Source: Brevibacterium siliguriense (lineage in GTDB: Bacteria > Actinomycetota > Actinomycetes > Actinomycetales > Brevibacteriaceae). Taken from it: a stretch of DNA of 64,000 nucleotides. The position numbers and the translations under genes are program-made. This document shows positions 36,617 to 45,424 of the stretch, in pieces. The notes under the pieces are model-generated. The model made no database searches and was not told the DNA's origin. It saw nothing but the letters and a program-made list of their open reading frames with translations. The number at the start of each line of letters is the position of its first letter. Positions within the stretch are counted from its first letter, which is position 1. The stretch is taken from NCBI RefSeq assembly GCF_900105315.1, contig NZ_LT629766.1, forward strand, positions 1,302,001 through 1,366,000, given 5' to 3'.

Positions 36617-36669
36617 GCGCGGACGAAGCGGTCTGCTGGCACGCGTCCAAGCAGGAGCTCTCGAGGGGC

Positions 36670-37146
36670 TCAGGCCATTCGGCGTTGGAATCCGAGGTCG
36701 AGGGCGAACAGGTGCAGGGAGTGCACCAAGGTGACCGCGGCGATGATGAAGCTGAGTGAGATGTCGATGATGCCGAAGATCGTCAGCGCCGGTGGGCTGA
36801 CATAGCCCGGCGCCTGCAGGAGGGTGCAGGCGATGACGATCGCGCCGGTGAGGATCGCAATCAGGACGGCGGTTGTCGTGCGGCCCACCGCCGCCAGGCA
36901 CAGCAGGCCGGTGGTGAACAGCAGAGCGATGAGTCCGAAGACACCGACTCCCCGTCCGATGATGAGGACTTCCTGCCACAGGTTCCCGTACGTGACCGAG
37001 CTGTCCGGCTCGGGTGAGTAGTAGGGGAAGAACGAGGCGGTGATGACCAGCACCACCAGTGGCCCATAGAGGCGGGCATAGATGATGTTCGTGCGGCGGA
37101 TGCGTGCGGCGAGGTCCTCGGTGCTACGGAGCTGCCCGGTCGTCAT
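36670..37146 (-). CDS. Hypothetical four-TM membrane protein
   Basis: 158 residues from ATG at 37146 (MTTGQLRSTEDLAAR); an upstream frame adds 29 basic residues of doubtful coding character. Four predicted TM segments at about 24-45, 68-92, 95-116 and 125-150 (LYGPLVVLVITASFF, VFGLIALLFTTGLLCLAA, TTAVLIAILTGAIVIACTLL and IIDISLSFIIAAVTLVHSL). No recognisable domain. It converges with the BCCT gene and may be expressed alone. Unknown function. Confidence 0.65.
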   Translation of the reverse strand: MTTGQLRSTEDLAARIRRTNIIYARLYGPLVVLVITASFFPYYSPEPDSSVTYGNLWQEVLIIGRGVGVFGLIALLFTTGLLCLAAVGRTTTAVLIAILTGAIVIACTLLQAPGYVSPPALTIFGIIDISLSFIIAAVTLVHSLHLFALDLGFQRRMA

Positions 37147-37455
37147 CGACCGCTCGTCGCCTGTCGCTGTCACTGCGGCCTGCCCTCGGTGTCGAGGTGG
37201 GCGGCACGAGGACTTGTTGCTGTGCCGAAGCACGGCAGATGCATCGCATTTCTCCGATCGGGGAGTTAAGGGATTGTGACCGACAATGGCCCGAATGGAT
37301 TAGTCGCCATCAAGTGGGCCGATACCTGAAACGTATCCAGGAAAGTTACAGCCCGGTGTTCTCGAGAGACAAGGAATGGTCATGACTCATATGGAATGCC
37401 CGCGAAATTTCACATATTCGCACAAAGGCATTTATGCCGGGTTGTGACTTTATCC

Positions 37456-38517
37456 CTATTTGTCTGTTCGCGGAGCCGCATTCGTCGTTCGGGGCGCCTC
37501 GAGGGCCGGCGCAGCATGGTCATCAGCCGCGCGACCGAGCAGGTGCGAGAGCCGGCGGAGGCAGTCACGGAGATCGGGGCTGTCGATGACGGTGAAATCG
37601 GCGTCCAATCGAGCCAGTGCCAGGGCCATGGTGGTCAGGCTCTGGCCGCCGACAGTGACGAGGCAGCGATCGTCCTCGAGTGCTTCGACAGTACCCTCGG
37701 CGGAAGCGAGCCTTCGTATCACGGTGGACGCAGGGGCGTCGACGACGACTTGGGCCGAATGCCGCCATCTGGGCTCTGTCGAATGTCGTTCGACGAAGTC
37801 GCCGATGTCCTCAGCCGGGAGCGGTCGCGGAGTGAAGCTGCGACCGCTCGGGGTCTTCGGCACAATGCGTTCGGCGCTGAATATCCGCCAGTCCTCGGCC
37901 CTGGGATCGAAGGCCAACAGCTGCCAGCGATGCTGACGGTTGACGAGTCGGTAGGCCTCGACTTCCAGATGCACTCCGTGCGCCGAGGAGCTGTTTGCGG
38001 CCTCTTGCGTTGCGGATTCCCCAGCGTCGAGGTAGCAGAAGCGCAGACGTTCGTGACGTCGACAGTGGTCGATGAGGGTGACGATGAGGTTGGGGTCAAC
38101 GATCGGCATCGGCTGATTGCCGACGACCGGAACTGTGAAGTGCGCAAGGCTCTGCACCTGGGCCCGAACTGCGGCGGGGAGAATGGTCTCGAGCTTCGCC
38201 AGGGCCAGTGCCGAGGTCTCTTCCATTCCACCGATGATGCAGCTCAGCCCCGAGTGGAGGCCGACGGCGACCGCCACCGCTTCATCGGCGTCGAACATGA
38301 GCGGCGGGATGCCCGCACCGTTGGCGGAGAGGCGGTAGCCGCCTTCGGTTCCGCGAGTGCCGTTGATCGAATACCCGATTTCGCGCAACGTGCCGATATC
38401 GTTCCGGACGGTCCGCGGACTCACTTCCAGACGATCTGCCAATTCGGTTCCCGACCAGGTTCGGGGAACCATCAGCAGTGACAATAACCCGAGCAGCCGT
38501 GCTGCAGTCTGTGACAT
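37456..38517 (-). CDS. WYL-domain transcriptional regulator (YafY-like)
   Basis: 353 residues. The N-terminal HTH_11 winged helix spans about residues 4-65 (TARLLGLLSLLMVPRTWSGT region, RLEVSPRTVRNDI as recognition helix). The WYL domain spans about 140-215 (LRFCYLDAGES, YRLVNRQHRWQLLAFD, IFSAERI) and a C-terminal WCX-like extension follows to about 330. WYL regulators bind nucleic-acid-like or small ligands and often control DNA repair or defence genes. It is divergent, with a 54-bp gap, from the transposase-like gene, so it may control that gene. Confidence 0.9.
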   Translation of the reverse strand: MSQTAARLLGLLSLLMVPRTWSGTELADRLEVSPRTVRNDIGTLREIGYSINGTRGTEGGYRLSANGAGIPPLMFDADEAVAVAVGLHSGLSCIIGGMEETSALALAKLETILPAAVRAQVQSLAHFTVPVVGNQPMPIVDPNLIVTLIDHCRRHERLRFCYLDAGESATQEAANSSSAHGVHLEVEAYRLVNRQHRWQLLAFDPRAEDWRIFSAERIVPKTPSGRSFTPRPLPAEDIGDFVERHSTEPRWRHSAQVVVDAPASTVIRRLASAEGTVEALEDDRCLVTVGGQSLTTMALALARLDADFTVIDSPDLRDCLRRLSHLLGRAADDHAAPALEAPRTTNAAPRTDK

Positions 38518-38571
38518 CTCTGCGTCTTCTGTCGTTTAGGAAGACCTCCTGCCTGAACTCAGAATAGCATT

Positions 38572-39870
38572 ATGCAAATCGTTCCGGGGCAGAGCGAAAA
38601 CAATGAAGTGGCTTCCCCGAATTCGGAGGAACTGACGAAATTGATGCACGAACAGCAGGATAATCAGAGTATTCCTTCCCCAGTGACAACAGAAACAGAA
38701 TTCGACGTCGATGACTATCTCGAGTTGTATTCGTCGTCGCGGAAGAAGGACAAAGGGTGGATCCTCGACGAAGTCATGATCCTCACCGGATGGTCGCGTG
38801 ACCATGCACGGCGCCGCTTGGCCGCCTTCCACGGAGGCAAGGACGATGCAGGCTACGACGAGGAGATCGCCGAACAGGCGCCGTCGCGGTGCTGCAAATA
38901 TTCGCCCGAATCACGCGCGCTCCTCGTTCGGATCTGGGAGTGGTCGGGGTATCAGAGCGGCAAGTACTTGGCCGCGGTGATGCCGAAGCTGCTCGATGCG
39001 GCTGAACGTCACGGCGCCCTGGTGCCCGATCGCGAGGGGTACAGTCTCGATGTCCGTGCCGAGCTCCTCGCTGTCAGTCCGGCGTCGATCGACCGGTATC
39101 TGCGCACCGCGCGAGCCGAGGACCTCCGCGACCGTCGAGTATCGACGAAACGGTTCACCAGTCCCAGCGAAGACTTCCTCGACTTCGCTTCGGGACCGAA
39201 CGAGTGCGAGCCCGGATTCTTTCTCGTCGACACGATCGCTCATGCGGGTCCGACCCGAGCCTCGAACTGCGTGTTCACGATCAGCGCCTCATGCCTGCAC
39301 ACCGGCTGGGTCTTCACGCGCAGTCTCGCCGACAATGCTCCGGATACCATGGTGGAGGTGCTGCAATGGTCGCTCGATGAGGTGCAGGGGATTCCCTTCT
39401 GGGTCAACGCCATCGAGCTGAGCAATCCCGATGACACCGTCCACGAGGCGACCGACCGGTGGGCACGCAGCCTGGACATCCATTTCAATCCGGTACTCAA
39501 AGACCTCCGCCGCGATCGGCTTCCGGAAGCATCGCGGCATCAGCATCTCGTCCATGAGTACGGCAATATCCGTCGCTATGACACCGACGAGGCCCGGTCG
39601 GCGCTCAACGGACTCTGGCGTGCCGTCGACGACCGGCTCAACTACTTCACCCCCACGCGCAAACCCGCAGGCTGGGCAGGGGACTGCCACGGCGAGCAGC
39701 GACGCATCTACGACGAGCCGCGCACACCGTTCGAACGGCTGCGCGCGGCAGGAGTGATGTCACCGACTCAGGAGGAAGAGCTCATCCAGTATGCCGACGG
39801 TCTCGACCCCGCGGGACTGACCGAGGAGATCGTATTCTGGCAGAAGCGCCTGCAGGAACTGTCCGCCTGA
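38572..39870 (+). CDS. Full-length transposase/integrase-like protein with degenerate DDE site
   Basis: 432 residues from ATG at 38572 (a Met at residue 25 is an alternative; neither has a strong binding site). Order: polar N-terminal extension, HTH region with RKKDKGWILDEVMILTGWSRDHARRRL (in parts: RKKDKGWILDEVM / TGWSRDHARRRL) at about 57-85, an rve-like catalytic core (about 200-345) and a conserved C-terminal RRIYDEPRTPFERLRAAGVM. In relatives the core has GFFxxDTxAHxG, DxDNGxEF and an ESKNNHxV motif. Here the first Asp is kept (FFLVDTIAHAG), but the second reads IELSNPDD and the third ASRHQHLV, so two of three residues seem lost. No terminal repeats seen. Confidence 0.8.
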   Translation: MQIVPGQSENNEVASPNSEELTKLMHEQQDNQSIPSPVTTETEFDVDDYLELYSSSRKKDKGWILDEVMILTGWSRDHARRRLAAFHGGKDDAGYDEEIAEQAPSRCCKYSPESRALLVRIWEWSGYQSGKYLAAVMPKLLDAAERHGALVPDREGYSLDVRAELLAVSPASIDRYLRTARAEDLRDRRVSTKRFTSPSEDFLDFASGPNECEPGFFLVDTIAHAGPTRASNCVFTISASCLHTGWVFTRSLADNAPDTMVEVLQWSLDEVQGIPFWVNAIELSNPDDTVHEATDRWARSLDIHFNPVLKDLRRDRLPEASRHQHLVHEYGNIRRYDTDEARSALNGLWRAVDDRLNYFTPTRKPAGWAGDCHGEQRRIYDEPRTPFERLRAAGVMSPTQEEELIQYADGLDPAGLTEEIVFWQKRLQELSA

Positions 39871-39923
39871 TTGCGGTTCGGTCGCAGGCTGTCGGTATTG
39901 AATCGGGCCCTGGGGGCGACGAC

Positions 39924-40475
39924 TCAGTCACGATCGCGTCGCGAATAGGCGATGAGCGCCCGATACAGATCGATCGGTGCACAATTGGCACCCTTGGCCA
40001 GCGACTTCATGAGTTTGCGGTAGGTCTGGTAGTCCATCTGCGCCGGGTTGTCCGTGGACACGAGATTGAAATCGTGCAGCACGGTCAGCGCCCGGGAATC
40101 CATGATGGAGAACTTCTTCGGAATGACCACGGTGAGCAGAGTGCTCGCCATCGGGACGCCCACTCCTGGAAGCATCTGCAGCAGCGGCAGACGGAAACGA
40201 TTGGGTGTGTCGTCGTCGAGAGCGATGCCGGTGACGAAATCGATGTCATCGGATGAGATCTCCTCAAGTCCCGGCAGGACTCCGATGGCCTTCCACTCGG
40301 CGACCTTGAGGAAGTGTTTGCGTTTGAATGATTCGCGGACCTTCGTCTTCGGGCCGATTTCGCTGAAGATCTCCGACTCGAGATCCGTGAGGACGTAGAG
40401 GGGTTCGAATTTGAGGACGAACGCAGTGTCGATAGTGCCGCTGGGGGCTTCGCGGTTCAGCTCCGATGAGGTCAT
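39924..40475 (-). CDS. HhH DNA-glycosylase-like hypothetical protein
   Basis: 183 residues from ATG at 40475 (an ATG seven codons upstream is also possible). LPLLQMLPGVGVPMASTLLT, then VVIPKKFSIMDSRAL (about residues 100-135) resembles the helix-hairpin-helix plus Asp of HhH-GPD base-excision glycosylases; no lysine nucleophile is apparent. The remaining N-terminal half (VAEWKAIGVLPGLEEISSDD) is helical and unrecognised. Members of this kind are annotated hypothetical. It converges with the transposase-like gene, 53 bp apart. DNA binding is a fair inference; activity is not proven. Confidence 0.65.
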   Translation of the reverse strand: MTSSELNREAPSGTIDTAFVLKFEPLYVLTDLESEIFSEIGPKTKVRESFKRKHFLKVAEWKAIGVLPGLEEISSDDIDFVTGIALDDDTPNRFRLPLLQMLPGVGVPMASTLLTVVIPKKFSIMDSRALTVLHDFNLVSTDNPAQMDYQTYRKLMKSLAKGANCAPIDLYRALIAYSRRDRD

Positions 40476-40585
40476 GGGCCGATGGTAATCGACCATTCTG
40501 ACTCGCAGGTGAACACTTCTCCGTCGGAGGGGCGGCGGACGATACGAGCACGGCAGATGCAGTGCAGATGTCGTAACCTCGGACT

Positions 40586-41818
40586 ATGAGTCCCGATCAC
40601 CAACCTCAGACGACGTACACCCCGGCCCTGCTGGGCCTGGTGTGGACGGCGATGTTCGGGTTCTCCGCCTTCTTCTTCAGCTATTCGACGATGGTGACGA
40701 TCGCGGCGACGGACGGATTGTCGACCGTCACCGGCGGGTCCGTGCTGACGACGATGATGATCGGCGTCATCGTCGCCCAGCCCTTCGCCCCGTGGGCCGG
40801 CCGGGCCTTCGGCTTCAAGACGTCGCTGCTGTTGGCTCTGGTGCTGCAGTTCCTCGGCCAACTCCTCGGCCTCTTCGTCTCCCCGCCGCTGTTGGCACTT
40901 GTCCTCGCAGGACTCTGCGGAGGTGTCGGGTTCGGGCTCTTCGTCGTCCTCGCCAATGCGGCGGTTCCCGGTACGACCTCACCGGGGCGGATCGGCAAGG
41001 CGCTGGGCTTCTTCGGTGGGATCACGTCATTGGCGGCAGCCGTCGGGGCTCCGCTGGGACTGTGGCTGGTCGAGACGATCCCGATCTGGATCTTCCGCGT
41101 CATCGTGTGCGCCTGTCTGCTGCTGGCCATCCCCACGGTGCTCAAATACGTGCCCGGTCGGTCGCCTCGGCGAGGGGATAACGCTGCGGGGGATTCTGCG
41201 TGCGGCAACGAGACCGTCGGGGTTCGGCCTAGACGCATGGAGGGGCGGGGCCTGCGGATGGTGGGGCGCCGGGCGGGGGAGGCATTCGGCCTTGTCCTCA
41301 TGCTCTCCCCATTCCTCGTCGGAATGATCGTCTTCGGGATCATCGTCGGCTTCGGGCCGGGCGAGGACGTCGCGGTGGCAGCGCTGTTCATCGCCGGTAT
41401 GCAAGTATCGGCGGTCATCGGCCGATTCGTGGTCGGGGCCGTTTCGGACAACTTCCCGCCCTTCGCCCTCAATATCCTGGGCCTCGTCCTGACGGCGGTC
41501 GGACTGGTCTTCGCTGTCGTCTCCTACGGTGCATCGCTGTTCGTCGCAATGCTCATCATCGGTCTCGGCTTGGGCGCTATGCAGTCGGCCAGCCTCGTCA
41601 TGGCCTTCGCCTCGGTTACTTCGCCGAGCAGGGCCAGCGTCGCCTGGAATATGAACTTCGACATCGGGCTGGCCATCGCCGGTGTGGTCGGCGGACTCGG
41701 CTTCACCTATCTCGGGTCATCATCGACGTTCTTGGTGTGCGCCCTTGTCCTGCTGCTCGCAGGAGCCCTGTCGTGGATTGCGCGGACGCTGCAGACGCGG
41801 GGTCGCGAGCACGGCTGA
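40586..41818 (+). CDS. MFS transporter (OxlT/NarK-like layout)
   Basis: 410 residues, 12 TM segments. GFSAFFFSYSTMVTIAATDG starts TM1; GVIVAQPFAPWAGRAFGFK contains the motif-A-like loop. The central TM6-TM7 loop (about 195-225, RSPRRGDNAAGD) is variable and contains the recurring CGCCTCGGCGAGG motif. No substrate signature is recognised. It is convergent with the ArsR gene, 5 bp apart. Confidence 0.85.
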   Translation: MSPDHQPQTTYTPALLGLVWTAMFGFSAFFFSYSTMVTIAATDGLSTVTGGSVLTTMMIGVIVAQPFAPWAGRAFGFKTSLLLALVLQFLGQLLGLFVSPPLLALVLAGLCGGVGFGLFVVLANAAVPGTTSPGRIGKALGFFGGITSLAAAVGAPLGLWLVETIPIWIFRVIVCACLLLAIPTVLKYVPGRSPRRGDNAAGDSACGNETVGVRPRRMEGRGLRMVGRRAGEAFGLVLMLSPFLVGMIVFGIIVGFGPGEDVAVAALFIAGMQVSAVIGRFVVGAVSDNFPPFALNILGLVLTAVGLVFAVVSYGASLFVAMLIIGLGLGAMQSASLVMAFASVTSPSRASVAWNMNFDIGLAIAGVVGGLGFTYLGSSSTFLVCALVLLLAGALSWIARTLQTRGREHG

Positions 41819-41823
41819 GCTGG

Positions 41824-42165
41824 TCATCGCGGCGAATCCTCATCGAGCTGCGCCAACAGGCCGACGGCTGCGCGCGTGTATTCGCCGATCCAGCGATCGT
41901 GGATCCGCTTGATCGGCAGCGGCGCCAGAGCCAGCACGCGGGTGCGTCCGTCCTTGCGGCCCGTGACCAGCTCGGCGCCCTCGAGCACCCGAATATGCTG
42001 CAGCACCGTCGTGCGGTCGAGATCTGGAAACGCATCGCAGACTTCGCCGGTCGTGCGCGGTTGAGCCCGGAGCAGGTCGAGGATGCGGCGACGGGTGGGG
42101 TTGGCCAGTGCTTTGAACACTGCATCATCTGATTCGTTCGAACCTGTTCCCTCCGCCTGAGACAT
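41824..42165 (-). CDS. ArsR-family regulator (no metal site seen)
   Basis: 113 residues. HTH_20-type winged helix at about residues 15-85: VFKALANPTRRRILDLLRAQ, TTGEVCDAFPDLDRTTVLQH, LEGAELVTGRKDGRTRVLAL. The typical ArsR Cys metal motif is absent (one Cys). Members like this regulate the adjacent AHSA1/SRPBCC gene. The start codon lies inside the palindrome shared with the divergent gene, so it probably represses both. Confidence 0.9.
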   Translation of the reverse strand: MSQAEGTGSNESDDAVFKALANPTRRRILDLLRAQPRTTGEVCDAFPDLDRTTVLQHIRVLEGAELVTGRKDGRTRVLALAPLPIKRIHDRWIGEYTRAAVGLLAQLDEDSPR

Positions 42166-42183
42166 GTGGTAAAAATATCACAT
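42164..42183. promoter_or_regulatory. Palindrome overlapping both divergent start codons
   Basis: ATGTGGTAAAAATATCACAT is a near-perfect 20-bp palindrome. It overlaps the CAT of the ArsR start (42163-42165) and the ATG of the SRPBCC gene (42182). Likely the ArsR operator; no room is left for Shine-Dalgarno sites. Confidence 0.75.
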
Positions 42184-42697
42184 GACAGATGAGCAGAGCA
42201 CCCAGAACACGCCCGCTGAGCAGAACGATCAGTCACGTCCGCTTGAGGAGCTGTCGTTCACCGTCACCGGCTATATCTCGAAGACCCCGCACGAAACCTA
42301 CGAGGCGGTTGCCGATCCCGAGCAGCTCTCTCACTACTTCACGACCGGCGGTGCCCGCGGCCGTCTGGAAGCCGGGGCCGAAGTGACATGGGACTTCGCC
42401 GACTTCCCGGGCCGATTCCCTGTCGAGGTCATCGAGAACATCCAGGACGAGAAGATCGTCATCCGCTGGGAGGGCTCCGATGACTCCGTGGACAAGGACA
42501 CGACGACGACCTTCGAGTTCACTCCCGTCGACGACGGGGAGCGGACCCTCGTGACGATCACGGAGAAGTCCTGGAGGCTCACCGAAGGCGGAGCTCAGGG
42601 TGCCTTCGGCAACTGCATGGGCTGGACCGGAATGCTCTCGGCGCTCAAAGTCTGGATCGAGCACGGAATCAATCTTCGCGAGGGCTACTACAAGTAA
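42182..42697 (+). CDS. SRPBCC/AHSA1-family protein
   Basis: 171 residues. Start bond pattern SFTVTGYISKTPHETYEAVA, DPEQLSHYFTTGGARGRLEAG, then TWDFADFPGRFPVEVIE and a C-terminal helix GAQGAFGNCMGWTGMLSALKVW: the START-like ligand-binding fold of the activator of Hsp90 ATPase family. Such proteins bind hydrophobic small molecules; the function is unclear. Its start codon is only 16 bp from the divergent ArsR start. Confidence 0.9.
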   Translation: MTDEQSTQNTPAEQNDQSRPLEELSFTVTGYISKTPHETYEAVADPEQLSHYFTTGGARGRLEAGAEVTWDFADFPGRFPVEVIENIQDEKIVIRWEGSDDSVDKDTTTTFEFTPVDDGERTLVTITEKSWRLTEGGAQGAFGNCMGWTGMLSALKVWIEHGINLREGYYK

Positions 42698-42707
42698 GCC
42701 CTGAATG

Positions 42708-43139
42708 TCAGCTCGTGGACGGCTTCGTTGATTCGCCTGGCGCGAGCCGCCTGCGCGCACCTCGTCGTGCCCGAAGATCGCGGATGAGCACGGCGAGGAC
42801 AGCCGCCAGAAAGAGGACCTGCATCAGTGTGCGCGGCAGCAGGTGACCGTCCCACGGCAGATTCTCGCCGGTCAGTGCCAAATGCACATTCACCGGGAGC
42901 GTGAGGATGAGCGTCAGCCTCAGTCCGCCGGCCGCCCATAGGCGAGTCGGCTTGATCAGCAGGCCGATGGCACCGAGCAGTTCGAAGACTCCGGATACAG
43001 TGACGAGGGCGACTGTGCTGGGAAGCCATGGCGGCACCATGTCGATGAGTGCCTCGCGCATGCCGACGAAATGGGAGAAGCCGGTGACGGCGAACATCAC
43101 CGCCAGCCCGTACCGGATGGCCACATGCCATGAGGTCAA
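42708..43139 (-). CDS. DoxX-family membrane protein
   Basis: 143 residues from a TTG at 43139. Core DoxX signature: SWHVAIRYGLAVMFAVTGFSHF, split as RYGLAVMFAVTG / HFVGMREALIDMVPPW, then GVFELLGAIGLLI and NVHLALTGENLPWDGHLLP. Four TM segments. In-frame sequence upstream (to about 43277) reads LLFLLITTLIAHIVGHL, a further plausible TM segment without an ATG/GTG/TTG start beyond this one, so the true start may be unusual or the N-terminus damaged. DoxX proteins relate to thiosulfate:quinone chemistry or redox stress. Confidence 0.75.
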   Translation of the reverse strand: MTSWHVAIRYGLAVMFAVTGFSHFVGMREALIDMVPPWLPSTVALVTVSGVFELLGAIGLLIKPTRLWAAGGLRLTLILTLPVNVHLALTGENLPWDGHLLPRTLMQVLFLAAVLAVLIRDLRARRGARRRLAPGESTKPSTS

Positions 43140-43337
43140 GCCTCGCCTGGCCTCTGCAGAGCTGAGGTGTCCGACGATGTGGGCGATGAGAGTTGTGATG
43201 AGAAGGAAGAGCAGGGGTGCTGTGGGTGGCTCCTCGGGTGAGTGCAGCCGTACGGCTGCAGTGAATCTTTACGGCGAAAAGATGGGCCGTCGGCACATAT
43301 CTTGTCAATGAAAAGTTTGCTCCGGTACGATCGAAGT

Positions 43338-43889
43338 GTGACTTATCATCATGGGGATCTGCGTCGGACCCTGTTGGCGGAGACCGCCTCGGCGATTGCC
43401 GAGGACGGCGTGGCCAAACTGAGCATGCGTGCGCTGGCGAAACGGGCCGGAGTCTCCAACGCCGCTCCGACGTATCATTTCGGTGACAAGACGGGCTTGC
43501 TCACGGCCCTCGCGGCCGAAGGATTCGACCGTCTGGCGGAAGCGATGTCCGGCGTCGATGACGGCGGCGGACTGACTGCCCGCGGAGTAGCCTATGTCGA
43601 ATTCGCGCTCGCCTGCCCCTCTCACTTCACGGTGATGTTCCAGCCCCGGCTGCTCCACGATGACGACGCCGAACTGTCTGCGGCCCGACAGCGAGCGTGG
43701 GCCGCGCTGTCAGTCGGAGTCGTGCAGGCTCGATCGGGGCCGGACTCCGATTTCGGGGTGGCGGCATGGTCGCTCTTCCACGGCTACGCCACTCTGGTGC
43801 TCAGCGGTGCAGTGGAGCCCGAAGACGCACTCAAGCAGGCGCGTATTGTGGCGGGCCACCTCGTCGACGGGTCGGGCAAGAGCCGCTGA
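43338..43889 (+). CDS. TetR-family regulator
   Basis: 183 residues from a GTG at 43338 (an ATG at 43308 is an alternative). HTH at about residues 10-55 (TASAIAEDGVAKLSMRALAK, RAGVSNAAPTYHFGDKTGLL), then a ligand-binding domain with TetR_C_33-like features (ALACPSHFTVMFQPRLLHDDD; in parts). It is divergent from the DoxX gene, with a gap of about 200 bp, so it probably controls it. Effector unknown. Confidence 0.85.
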   Translation: MTYHHGDLRRTLLAETASAIAEDGVAKLSMRALAKRAGVSNAAPTYHFGDKTGLLTALAAEGFDRLAEAMSGVDDGGGLTARGVAYVEFALACPSHFTVMFQPRLLHDDDAELSAARQRAWAALSVGVVQARSGPDSDFGVAAWSLFHGYATLVLSGAVEPEDALKQARIVAGHLVDGSGKSR

Positions 43890-43972
43890 GGGGTCGGTCC
43901 GCAGTCGTTGGTGGGCCAGTCGACAGTCCTTGACGGGTCTGTCCGGCAGGTGATGCCGAGCCGACCCCGAGA

Positions 43973-45424
43973 TCACTTTCCGGTGGTCTTCTTCTGACCC
44001 GGTTCGAGTCCGTGGGAGTTCTTGATGAAGAACGCGCCGATGATGCCGAGGATCCCGACGCAGGCGGCGACGAAGAAGGCGACGTTCGCTCCGTGGACCA
44101 GGCCCGCCAGGCCGTAGGTCTCCGGGTTCCGCGCGGCCGAGACCATGATCGTCACGAGCGCTGCCGTGCCGACCGACGCGGCGATCTGACGCATCGTGTT
44201 GTTCAGGGCTGTTCCATGCGGAATGAGGTGCGAGGGCAGCTGGTTGAGCGCGGCTGTGGTCACCGGCATCATCACCATGGCGACACCGAACATGCGGACC
44301 GTGTTGACCACAGCGAGGTAGACGAACGAGGTGTCCGTTTCCAGCCGCGCGAAGAGGAACGTGGTCCCGGTGAGCAGGACGAAGCCGGCGATGGCGAGCC
44401 ATTTTGCGCCTATGGCGTCGAATACGCGACCGGTCACCGGCGACATCAGCCCCATCACCGCGGCGCCGGGAAGCAGGACCAGGCCCGATTCCATGGCCGA
44501 GAAGTCATTCATGTTCTGCATGTACAGCGGCAGGACCATCATGCCGCCGACCATGACGATGAACACGCACATGCCCAGCAGGGTGTTGAGGGTGAACATG
44601 CGGTAGCGGAGGATGCGGAACTCGAGGATCGGCTGCTCGAGCCTGAACTGGCGAGTGATGAAGAGGGTCAGCGTGATCGCACCGATGACCAGCGGGATGA
44701 GCACCTCGGCGCTGAGCCAGCCGGCGTCACCGGCGCTGCCGAAGCCGAACAGCAGTCCGCCGAAGCCGAGTGTGGAGAGGATGATCGAGAGGACGTCGAG
44801 TCGCGGGAAGGTCCGCTCGGTGACGTTCTTGAGCAGGAAGAAGGCGACGATGAGGTCGATGACCGCAATCGGCAGCATCATGTAGAACAACGTCTGCCAC
44901 GGCAGGTGATCGACGATCCAGCCGGAGAGGCTGGGGCCGATGGCCGGGGCGAAGGCGATGACGAGGCCGAAGGTGCCCATGGCCGTGCCGCGCTTCTCGA
45001 CTGGGAAGATCGCGAAGAGGATCGTCTGCATGAGCGGCATGATGATGCCGCCGGCCGAAGCCTGGATGACACGGCCGATGAGCATCACCGGATAGACCGG
45101 GGCGATCGCACAGACGAGGGTGCCGAGGATGAACAGCCCCATGGCTGTGAAGAACAGGCCCCTCGTCGTGAACTTCTCGATGAGGAACGCGGTCACCGGG
45201 ATCATGATGCCGTTGACGAGCATGAAGCTCGTCGTCACCCACTGCGCGGCACCGGACGTGATGTCGAAGTAGTGCATGAACGCCGGCAACGCGGTGTTGA
45301 GCAGAGTCTGGTTGAGGATGATGACGAACGCGCCGGAGACGAGGACCGCAAGCACGAGGTTCCGGTTGACCGGGGTGCCTTCTGCCGGGTCCTTCTGAAT
45401 GTCGTCTCCGTTCGCCAATGGCAT
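43973..45424 (-). CDS. MFS drug:H+ antiporter-2 (DHA2/EmrB-like)
   Basis: 483 residues, 14 TM segments. N-terminal NQTLLNTALPAFMHYFDITS (about 38-57) is the DHA2 motif region; GRVIQASAGGIIMPLMQTIL and AFAPAIGPSLSGWIVDHLPW (motif C of exporters, about 155-174) follow. It exports drugs or toxic metabolites. Start ATG at 45424 has GAGGGG close by. No regulator gene adjacent, but an operator-like palindrome lies upstream. Confidence 0.9.
   Translation of the reverse strand: MPLANGDDIQKDPAEGTPVNRNLVLAVLVSGAFVIILNQTLLNTALPAFMHYFDITSGAAQWVTTSFMLVNGIMIPVTAFLIEKFTTRGLFFTAMGLFILGTLVCAIAPVYPVMLIGRVIQASAGGIIMPLMQTILFAIFPVEKRGTAMGTFGLVIAFAPAIGPSLSGWIVDHLPWQTLFYMMLPIAVIDLIVAFFLLKNVTERTFPRLDVLSIILSTLGFGGLLFGFGSAGDAGWLSAEVLIPLVIGAITLTLFITRQFRLEQPILEFRILRYRMFTLNTLLGMCVFIVMVGGMMVLPLYMQNMNDFSAMESGLVLLPGAAVMGLMSPVTGRVFDAIGAKWLAIAGFVLLTGTTFLFARLETDTSFVYLAVVNTVRMFGVAMVMMPVTTAALNQLPSHLIPHGTALNNTMRQIAASVGTAALVTIMVSAARNPETYGLAGLVHGANVAFFVAACVGILGIIGAFFIKNSHGLEPGQKKTTGK

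Noticed and set aside
37396..38481. 361-residue plus-strand frame opposite the WYL regulator
   Set aside because: Antisense shadow; the WYL reading has HTH and WYL motifs in order.
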